From: Verrucomicrobia bacterium UBA1200
GTDB taxonomy: Bacteria > Verrucomicrobiota > Kiritimatiellia > RFP12 > UBA1067
DNA: 21,138 nucleotides
Direction of reading: 5' to 3'
Assembly (NCBI GenBank): GCA_002309765.1
Contig: DBXY01000030.1
Coordinates: forward strand, 33,005 to 54,142
Positions 15,319-21,138 of the stretch are shown in pieces. The notes under the pieces were generated by a model. The model had not been told where the DNA came from. It worked only from the letters and a program-made list of their open reading frames with translations, and did not search any database. The position numbers and the translations under genes were made by a program. Positions within the stretch are counted from its first letter, which is position 1. Each line of letters starts with the position of its first letter.

Positions 15319-15864
15319 TTACCTTTCCGCGTAAATGTCGTCCAGCGATGTATGTGCCTGGTCGCCCAGCACTTCGGTTTTCGCGTTCGGCCCGGTGGAG
15401 AACAGGGTGTAGGACCGGTGGTTTTCGTCGCAAAGGTAAACGTACTGTTGCCGCCAGGGATCGGTAATCCGCCCCGCTCCCTTCATAAAGGACTTGAAGG
15501 TGATGTTGGTGCTGCCGCCCGGTAGGTCCTTTAGCCATACAGCCGCCCGGTCCAAAACGTTCGACAGGTTGTAGCGCATTTGCTTGCCGGTCTCGCTAAC
15601 CAGCGGTTCGATGTTGCCTTCGCTGTCAATGGCGGCGTAGGGGTACTCGCCAAACTCCAGATACCATTCGTGGAGCGCCTGCTGCCACTCCGCAAGGTCG
15701 ACCTGCGCCTGTTTGATGTTGGTGACCGCGTTGAGATGGCGGCTCAAACCGATCACCATCCCCAGCAGCACGGCGGCGATGCCGGTGGTCACGGTAAGCT
15801 CGACCAATGTGAAGCCGCCGACCGAACGGCGACTGCCGGATCCGGATTCGGGCGTCTTCACCAT
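15319..15864 (-). CDS. GspG-like pseudopilin, first of three tandem copies
   Basis: The 181-residue product has a 17-residue leader ending SVGG, then FTLVELTVTTGIAAVLLGMVIG, with Glu at +5 (E22). WQQALHEWYLEFGEYPY matches the 'Y..eyG.yP' helix end of major pseudopilins. DPWRQQYVYLCDE matches the 'DPWG.pY.Y' loop, and the following LFSTGPNAKTEVLGD resembles the C-terminal 'S.G.Dg' calcium loop of GspG. It is the closest of the three to a canonical major pseudopilin and follows directly (3 nt) after the ATPase gene. GGAGGAG precedes the start. Confidence 0.78.
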   Translation of the reverse strand: MVKTPESGSGSRRSVGGFTLVELTVTTGIAAVLLGMVIGLSRHLNAVTNIKQAQVDLAEWQQALHEWYLEFGEYPYAAIDSEGNIEPLVSETGKQMRYNLSNVLDRAAVWLKDLPGGSTNITFKSFMKGAGRITDPWRQQYVYLCDENHRSYTLFSTGPNAKTEVLGDQAHTSLDDIYAER

Positions 15865-15867
15865 TTA

Positions 15868-17589
15868 CTACTCCTCCATCCGGCCCGCGACGCGCAACAC
15901 CTCGTCCACCGAGGTGCGTCCCTCGATCACGCGCAACCAGCCGTCGTGACGCAAGGTAACCATGCCCTCTTCCATCGCCTTGGCCTTGATGATGTTGGCC
16001 GCCGCGCGGTTTACCACCAGCGCCCGGATGGGGTCGGACATGATCATTACTTCGTTGATGGCGCTCCGTCCGCGGTAGCCGGTGAACCCGCAACCCGGGC
16101 AACCGTTACCCTTCAGGAACTCCGCCTCGGCAATCTTGTCGGGGTAACACGCCGCGATTTCGTCGTAAATCGCCTTCGGCGGTTCATACACGGTTTTGCA
16201 GTGGCGGCAGACCCGGCGCACCAGACGCTGGGCCACGATGCCCTCCACGCAGGAGGAAATCAGGTAAGGCTCCACGCCCATATCCGTAAGACGGGTCACC
16301 GCCGACGGCGCATCGTTGGTGTGCAGGGTGCTGAGCACCAAGTGGCCGGTGAGCGATGATCGAACCGCGATGTCGGCGGTTTCGGAGTCACGGATTTCGC
16401 CGATCAGGATTACGTCCGGGTCATGACGCAGGATCGAACGTAGCACCGATGCGAAGGTCAGACCGATCTTGCTGTTGGTCTGCACCTGGCTGATGCCGTC
16501 CATCTGGTATTCCACCGGGTCTTCAACGGTGATGATCTTGGTTCCGGTCTGGTTCAACCGCGCCAGCAATGCATAAAGCGTGGTGGTTTTACCGGAACCG
16601 GTCGGCCCGGTCATCAGGATGACCCCGTGCGGCAATTCGGTGAGTTTCGCGATCTTCGGCAATTGCAGCGGGGAGAGGCCGAGTTCGTTCAAATCCACTT
16701 GGGTGGTACCGCGGTTCAAAATACGCAAGCAGCAGGTTTCGCCCCAGCCGGTCGGTAGCACAGACACACGCAAGTCGTAGTCAGCGTTGCCGCAGCGAAC
16801 CTTGATACGTCCGTCATGCGGTTTGCGGTGTTCCGCGATGTCCATGTTGCCCATGATTTTCACGGCGGAGCTTACGGCGTTTTTCAGCCGCTCCACGCCC
16901 TTGGGCAGCGGGATTTCCTGAAGGATGCCGTCGATGCGGTACCGCAAACGCAAGGTTTTTTCAAACGGTTCAATGTGGATGTCCGTGCAGTCCATTCGGA
17001 TGGCTTCGGCGATGATCAGGTTAATAAACCGCACCATACCGGTGTCGTGGGTCTGGACCGCGATGTCCGAATCCTGCTGCTGCTCGTCCATTGCCCCCGA
17101 CGCCTCGGCTTCGGCGATCAGCTGGTCGATGGTCTCGGCGCCCAATCCGTAAAAGTGGGTGAGCGACATGTTGATGTCGCTTTCCGGGCAAAGCACGAAG
17201 TCAAGCCCGGCATCCAGCACCATCCGCAATCCGTCCACCGTGGTCAGGTTGGGCACTCTGCTTACCGCCAGCAGCAGAATGCCGTCGTTAAACGAGATCG
17301 GCACGATGCGGTGGCGCAACGCCACCTTGGCGGTGACTTTGTCAATCGCCTCCTGCTGGATTTTAAAGTCGCCGATATGGTGGTAGGGGATGCCGCTGAC
17401 CTCGGAAAAGACTTTGGAAAGGTCTTCTTCGTTGACGATGGCCTCGTCAATCAGCAATCGGTCCAACCCCTGCATGGTGATGGCGGCCCGGCCTTGCAGT
17501 TCGCCGAGTTTGTCCAAAGTGAGCAATCCGCGGTCAACCAGTTTCTGGGCAACCTCAATCAAAAGTGTTTCGGAATAGTAATTGATCAT
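15868..17589 (-). CDS. gspE: type II secretion / type IV pilus assembly ATPase (GspE/PilB family)
   Basis: The 573-residue protein (ATG at 17589; a TTG at 17598 is possible) has a GspE/MshE N-terminal domain (about 1-150) and a complete motor domain. Walker A is GPTGSGKT (328-335), the Asp box is ITVEDPVEY (353-361), Walker B is DVILIGEIRD (392-401), and the His box is TLHTND (421-426). Four cysteines, C461xxC464 and C497xxC500, form the zinc-binding element of GspE/PilB extension ATPases, which is lacking in PilT. It hydrolyses ATP in the cytoplasm to drive pseudopilin insertion through a GspF/PilC platform, which is not seen in this window. It lies between the PilMNOP-like genes and the pseudopilins. 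The symbol is a family-level label. PilB is equally possible. Confidence 0.92.
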   Translation of the reverse strand: MINYYSETLLIEVAQKLVDRGLLTLDKLGELQGRAAITMQGLDRLLIDEAIVNEEDLSKVFSEVSGIPYHHIGDFKIQQEAIDKVTAKVALRHRIVPISFNDGILLLAVSRVPNLTTVDGLRMVLDAGLDFVLCPESDINMSLTHFYGLGAETIDQLIAEAEASGAMDEQQQDSDIAVQTHDTGMVRFINLIIAEAIRMDCTDIHIEPFEKTLRLRYRIDGILQEIPLPKGVERLKNAVSSAVKIMGNMDIAEHRKPHDGRIKVRCGNADYDLRVSVLPTGWGETCCLRILNRGTTQVDLNELGLSPLQLPKIAKLTELPHGVILMTGPTGSGKTTTLYALLARLNQTGTKIITVEDPVEYQMDGISQVQTNSKIGLTFASVLRSILRHDPDVILIGEIRDSETADIAVRSSLTGHLVLSTLHTNDAPSAVTRLTDMGVEPYLISSCVEGIVAQRLVRRVCRHCKTVYEPPKAIYDEIAACYPDKIAEAEFLKGNGCPGCGFTGYRGRSAINEVMIMSDPIRALVVNRAAANIIKAKAMEEGMVTLRHDGWLRVIEGRTSVDEVLRVAGRMEE

Positions 17590-17606
17590 GGGAAACAAAG
17601 ATCCTT

Positions 17607-18428
17607 CTACTTCGCGCCGGGTTTCTTCATCGGCTTGCCGCCCTTGGCGTTTTGGCCCGGCTTGGGGATTTGACCTGGCTTGGCCTTTGCGGCTGCGGCT
17701 TTGGCATCGTCTTTGCCTTTCACCTGCGCTTTGGCCGGAGCTTTGGCGGCCCCTGCCGCCGGGGCTTTGGCTGGCTCTGCGGCCAACTCAACCGACTCGC
17801 CGATGGGCATTACCTTGGTGGTACCGTCGGGAAACTTGATGCTGGCGGACTTGCTGTTGGCGTCGGTGATCTCCACGCCGTGCACTTTTTTGCCCGGTTC
17901 ATAGAAGAAACTGTCGCCGGTGGAGTCGTTGAACAACGCGCCCTTGCTGCCGTCGGAACGCTGGACAAAACCCAGGAAGGAGATTTTGGGGGTTACCATC
18001 GGTTGCCCGTTCGGACCCACCGTCTGTCCCGGAACTTGGTTTTTGTTGCGCAACGCGGCGAAGGGGTCGGTCTTGCCGTCTTTACCGGATCCGTTAAGCC
18101 CGGCCGCGCCTTCGCGCGCCTTCTTCAGCGCGGCAAGAAACGCCGCCCGCTGGGTCTCGTTGGTGAAAATCGCTTCGAGCGTGGGGCGGAAGGGATCAAC
18201 CGGCACCTCCACGCCCGCTTCAGACACTTGGTTGGAGACGTACTCCAACGTGCCCAGGGAGATGGGATCCCTGCTTTTCTCGGCGTCGCCGCTTCCTTCC
18301 GGGAACGGGGTGGGGGGAATCGACGCACGCAAACCGCACCACACTGCGGTGCAGGCAAAAAGCGCCAACGCCGCCAGACAGATCAGCTTGGCGTTTAACC
18401 GCATCACCCATTTCCAAAGTTTGTCCAT
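17607..18428 (-). CDS. PilP/GspC-like inner-membrane protein with Ala/Lys/Pro-rich tail
   Basis: The 273-residue product has one N-terminal membrane helix (about 14-33) and a periplasmic region. A low-complexity linker leads to a small beta domain (about 147-216: ISFLGFVQRSDGSKGALFND, then FYEPGKKVHGVEI and MPIGESVEL). Its strand pattern is that of the PilP / GspC 'homology region', which touches the secretin in both systems. The last 60 residues are a run of Ala, Lys and Pro (KAPA, KAQVKGKDD, KPGQ), unusual for the family. GAGGAGA sits 6 nt before the start. It follows the PilO-like gene by 18 nt. The likely role is to couple the inner-membrane platform to an outer-membrane secretin. Confidence 0.65.
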   Translation of the reverse strand: MDKLWKWVMRLNAKLICLAALALFACTAVWCGLRASIPPTPFPEGSGDAEKSRDPISLGTLEYVSNQVSEAGVEVPVDPFRPTLEAIFTNETQRAAFLAALKKAREGAAGLNGSGKDGKTDPFAALRNKNQVPGQTVGPNGQPMVTPKISFLGFVQRSDGSKGALFNDSTGDSFFYEPGKKVHGVEITDANSKSASIKFPDGTTKVMPIGESVELAAEPAKAPAAGAAKAPAKAQVKGKDDAKAAAAKAKPGQIPKPGQNAKGGKPMKKPGAK

Positions 18429-18446
18429 AAAAATCTCCTCGGTTTA

Positions 18447-19205
18447 TCAGTTGAACAGCAGCGCCGACAACACCGCTTTCACCCGCAGTTTGGAGTCGAA
18501 AGTCGGCCCGGACTCGATGCGGATGTTACGGAAGGTAAACACTTGCGTCTCTTCGAAAATCGACTGGAAAAAGGTGTAGAGGTGTTCAAAATCAACGTCG
18601 CACTCCACGCGGACCGGATATTCGGTGAATGTGACGCGGCTCTTGTTGTCGGTATGCACCACGGGCGCGAGCGGATAGATTTCCACCAACCGTTGGATCT
18701 GCCGGTCGAGCGTTAGGTCGGCCAGTTTCTCCACCGCCTTGAGCTGGAGCATCCGCACCCGGATCTCCTCGCCGCTGCCGATGTCGTTGTCCAAACCCAG
18801 CTCGGTCGGCATAAGCTTGATCTTTAGTTCGTCGGATTTCTGTTGCAGACGTTCGCGGATCTCAAACAGCTGGACTTTGTAGTCGATGCGGTTTACCTCC
18901 GCCCCCGCGCTTGCCGCGTCGTTGGGGAAGGTTTCCAGCCGCTGGCAGATGCGCGACCACTCGTTGGACAAATCTTTCAGGTTGTTGGATTCCTGCTTGG
19001 CCAGTTCCTGGATTTTTGCCATCGAGATTTTGGCGAATTTGTGGTTCTCCAGCTTTTCGCGGACATCCCGGTTCTGCTGCGCCAGCTCTTGTTGTGGCAA
19101 AACCACCAGATTTACCATTAAAATCGCGCTGATAATGATGAAAAGCAGGATGAACAGTACCTGCATCCGCTCCATCTTAAGAAAATTCAAGGCGGAAAGG
19201 TTCAT
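18447..19205 (-). CDS. PilO/GspM-like inner-membrane assembly protein
   Basis: The 252-residue product has a short cytoplasmic N-terminus, one membrane helix (about 14-36), a coiled coil (about 38-85, QQELAQQNRDVREKLENHK) and a C-terminal ferredoxin-like domain (about 170-250, with VRVECDVDFEHLYTFFQSI and VFTFRNIRIE). This is the PilO/GspM layout. It overlaps the PilM-PilN fusion gene by 4 nt. In type IV pilus and type II systems PilN and PilO (GspL and GspM) form a heterodimer through these coiled coils and ferredoxin-like domains. The neighbour supports that role. Confidence 0.75.
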   Translation of the reverse strand: MNLSALNFLKMERMQVLFILLFIIISAILMVNLVVLPQQELAQQNRDVREKLENHKFAKISMAKIQELAKQESNNLKDLSNEWSRICQRLETFPNDAASAGAEVNRIDYKVQLFEIRERLQQKSDELKIKLMPTELGLDNDIGSGEEIRVRMLQLKAVEKLADLTLDRQIQRLVEIYPLAPVVHTDNKSRVTFTEYPVRVECDVDFEHLYTFFQSIFEETQVFTFRNIRIESGPTFDSKLRVKAVLSALLFN

Positions 19206-20974
19206 TGTCGTTTCACCTCGATTTCAATCACGAAACGGCGGAAGTTGGACATCTTGTCGGCTTCCGAGTCAGGAATGCCGGTCGGCTTCAAAACCTTGTC
19301 GTCGCTGCGAAGGTCCACCCTCGCTATCTCCGGGGCGCTTTTCAGCCGTTCGATCATCTCTTTTACCGTTTTCAGGCTGGGATTCTGGGTGTAACCCTCC
19401 ACGATGAACACCGAGCGCAACGGCTCCATGATCTCTTTTTTCTTCGCCGCCTCTTTCTTGCTAGCGGTGGCGGGTGCCAGTGTCGGGGCTTTGCGTTTGG
19501 GGTTGGTGCGGAGCGACCTGAAGAGCGACATCCCTTTCCCGGACGCTTTACCGGCGGAAGCCGCGATGGCTTCCTCCAGTTCCTGCTCCTCGGGATTGTA
19601 GATCTTTTCGTCGCAGAAGAGCGTGATCCAGTCGTTGGGGTCAACCGTGGAGGAGACCAGCGTTAGCACGTCGCGAGCCAGCGGCGCGTTCATCAGCAGG
19701 TCGGACAACGGCACAGAGTTGGTGACGATCTGCGAACAGTAGGAACGGGTGTTCTGGATCTGCTTGTCGATCTGCTCTAGCTTGCGGAGCTTCTGCTGTT
19801 CCGCTTCCAGATGCGCCTTGTCGCGCTTGATCAGCAGCAACCCGGTGGCGGAGTAAATCGCCATTCCAGCGAAGATAAACACCGCTGCGGCGATCCACCA
19901 CGGTTTTTTCTGGCGGAACACCACCTCGTCTTTAAGCTCCGCCGGGAGCAGCGAGAGATAGGTGGAGCCGAGTTGCATGGCGGTGACGGCCAGTCCGAAA
20001 GCGATGTCGAACTGCGCGTCGGGCCGCTTTTCGGCGGCCTCGGTCTTACCCGATTGTGCCCGCAACTCGTCGGTGGTGATTACCTGGATGCCCAGCTTGT
20101 GCGCCACGTATTCCTTGAAACCTTTGAGCAGGGTGGCACCGCCGGAGATCACCAGTTTTTCCACCTGCATCTTACGGTCTTGGAACTGGCTGCGGTAAAC
20201 GCCCATGCAGGCGTTGTACTGCGAAATCCAGCGGTCGGCCACGCCGCGCAACTCTTCAAAACAAGCGTCGGTTTCGCGCAGCCCGCAGTCGCCGTGCTTG
20301 CGCACTTCAGCCTGCGCGGGGTGCAGCCCGGTCGCGTTCACCACGGCGTCGGTGAAACTCTTGCCCCCGATGGCGATTGAACGGGCGAAGAGCAGACTGA
20401 GTTTGTAACCCACCGCCAGTTCGGTCTGGTTGTGGCCGATGCTGACGTAGCACCAGGGCAGCTCGTGTTCCGGTGCCCAATGCTCAACCGCGTTGTGCAG
20501 CGCCACCGGCGCGGGGATCAGGTCGGCCGGGCGGAGGTGGTTGAGCCGGGTGTCGCGAATGGTTTCCTGAATCACCTGCGGGCGCGCCATCGACATGATG
20601 TAGCGGCGCACGTTCGGCTCGTAGGGCGGCTCAAAGGCGAAGACGTCGTGGGTCATTTCGTCGCCGGCCATCTCGCTGAACTGCGCGATGTCCATCGCGG
20701 CGACCTCTTCGGGTGAACGCGGGTCGTTGGGCATTATGCGCCCGCTCTGGAAGACCGTTTGGGATCCGGGCAGGGCTACCGCGCAGAAATGCTTCGACAC
20801 GCCGAGGGAATCGATCCACGTCGCAATCAGCTTGTGCGGATCTTCCTCGTCCATCGGCAGCGCGAACGTTTCGGCCCGGGTGATTACCGGTTCCCCGTTA
20901 CGCGCCTCCACCCAAACCAGCTTGGCTGATCTGGCTCCGACGTCTAACGCTAAAGTAGTTTTTTGGGAACTCAT
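19202..20974 (-). CDS. PilM-PilN fusion protein (GspL equivalent)
   Basis: The 590-residue protein joins two normally separate proteins. Residues 1-335 form an actin-like PilM domain: LALDVGARSAKLVWVE (8-23), a phosphate-binding-like ISGGATLLKGF (276-286), and FDIAFGLAVTAM (322-333). A short STYLSLLPAELK segment (337-348) recalls the N-terminal 'INLLP' peptide by which PilN docks into PilM. Then come a membrane helix (about 358-382), a coiled coil (384-410) and a periplasmic ferredoxin-like PilN domain (about 415-590). The PilN part carries a Lys/Ala-rich insert (about 465-515). GspL of type II systems has the same cytoplasmic-membrane-periplasmic plan. The start at 20974 has no strong ribosome binding site and is 24 nt after the previous stop. 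A partner is the PilO-like protein encoded next. Confidence 0.8.
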   Translation of the reverse strand: MSSQKTTLALDVGARSAKLVWVEARNGEPVITRAETFALPMDEEDPHKLIATWIDSLGVSKHFCAVALPGSQTVFQSGRIMPNDPRSPEEVAAMDIAQFSEMAGDEMTHDVFAFEPPYEPNVRRYIMSMARPQVIQETIRDTRLNHLRPADLIPAPVALHNAVEHWAPEHELPWCYVSIGHNQTELAVGYKLSLLFARSIAIGGKSFTDAVVNATGLHPAQAEVRKHGDCGLRETDACFEELRGVADRWISQYNACMGVYRSQFQDRKMQVEKLVISGGATLLKGFKEYVAHKLGIQVITTDELRAQSGKTEAAEKRPDAQFDIAFGLAVTAMQLGSTYLSLLPAELKDEVVFRQKKPWWIAAAVFIFAGMAIYSATGLLLIKRDKAHLEAEQQKLRKLEQIDKQIQNTRSYCSQIVTNSVPLSDLLMNAPLARDVLTLVSSTVDPNDWITLFCDEKIYNPEEQELEEAIAASAGKASGKGMSLFRSLRTNPKRKAPTLAPATASKKEAAKKKEIMEPLRSVFIVEGYTQNPSLKTVKEMIERLKSAPEIARVDLRSDDKVLKPTGIPDSEADKMSNFRRFVIEIEVKRQ

Positions 20975-20998
20975 AGGTATGTTCGTATTGGAAAAGGT

Positions 20999-21138
20999 TT
21001 ATGCCCCAGGATTTGCCGCCGGTGCCGCGGGTGCCGGTGCAGGCGCAGCGGGTGCCGGTGCAGGCGCAGCGGGGGCCGGCGCTTGGGCGGCGGGGGCCGC
21101 TGGCGCAGGAGCGGGCGCGGCCTGTGCCGGGGCGGCGG
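20999..21138 (-). CDS. C-terminus of an Ala/Pro-rich protein (5' part outside the window)
   Basis: Upstream of the PilM-PilN gene, in the same direction, a frame open to the window edge ends at TAA (20999-21001). The visible 45 residues are almost only Ala, Pro and a few Gln, ending ANPGA. The DNA is a decaying 21-bp tandem repeat. Such tails are found on secretin-associated and periplasmic proteins, but the identity cannot be told from this piece. Its position ahead of pilMNOP-like genes makes a pilus or secretion component likely. Confidence 0.6.
   Translation of the reverse strand, partial: AAPAQAAPAPAPAAPAAQAPAPAAPAPAPAAPAPAPAAPAANPGA
21031..21138. repeat. 21-bp tandem repeat coding for Ala-Pro heptads
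   Basis: GTGCCGGTGCAGGCGCAGCGG occurs twice exactly (21031-21051 and 21052-21072), followed by about three diverged copies running to the window edge (21073-21138). Read on the minus strand each unit codes for seven residues of the Ala/Pro type, so the repeat keeps frame and can change tail length by slippage. Confidence 0.75.

Noticed and set aside
15580..16359. Plus-strand frame across the first pseudopilin and the GspE gene
   Set aside because: It spans two well-supported minus-strand genes and has the His/Arg/Gly-rich composition typical of shadow frames.
1..21138. CRISPR array, tRNA or rRNA genes
   Set aside because: No regularly spaced direct repeats with unique spacers and no recognisable tRNA cloverleaf or rRNA sequence seen in the window by eye.

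Overview
The window looks like a chromosomal segment from a Gram-negative member of the PVC superphylum (Kiritimatiellota, Lentisphaerota or Verrucomicrobiota). This is an inference from three things: the wording of the RHS core, the many prepilin-like proteins, and a four-gene pseudopilin block ending in a giant protein that resembles the 'Verru_Chthon cassette' of Verrucomicrobia. Two lipobox proteins and a LolA-like protein fit a cell with an outer membrane.

Left part (1-2894, + strand): the 3' end of an RHS-repeat gene whose variable tip carries a likely HNH-type nuclease toxin. A candidate immunity gene overlaps it by 4 nt. A short orphan ORF follows, cut by an IS3-family insertion sequence of about 1.19 kb. 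The IS has 17-bp imperfect terminal repeats, an A9G frameshift site followed by a hairpin, and an orfB interrupted by an in-frame TAG. This part is accessory DNA.

Middle left (2895-4534, + strand): a non-coding stretch, then two overlapping lipoprotein genes. The first has a His/Pro-rich tract and a C-terminal PDZ domain. They converge on the large minus-strand operon with only 19 nt between stops.

Rest of the window (4554-21138, - strand): one tightly packed unit of 15 genes, many joined by ATGA overlaps. In transcription order these are: the C-terminus of an Ala/Pro-rich protein (cut by the window edge); a PilM-PilN fusion (GspL equivalent); a PilO/GspM-like protein; a PilP/GspC-like protein; a GspE/PilB assembly ATPase; three consecutive GspG-like pseudopilins; GspH-, GspI- and GspJ-like pseudopilins; a 1320-residue GspK-like protein; a LolA-like lipoprotein carrier; and two CNNM/DUF21-CBS (CorC/HlyC-like) membrane proteins. 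The order G-G-G-H-I-J-K matches type II secretion operons, while the inner-membrane platform is of the type IV pilus PilMNOP kind. No GspF/PilC, secretin or prepilin peptidase is visible here.

The genes together suggest an envelope-spanning pseudopilus machine: cytoplasmic ATPase and PilM, inner-membrane PilN/PilO/PilP, and a periplasmic pseudopilus with an unusually large tip subunit. A lipoprotein carrier and two putative transporters are made from the same transcript. The operon promoter lies beyond position 21138.
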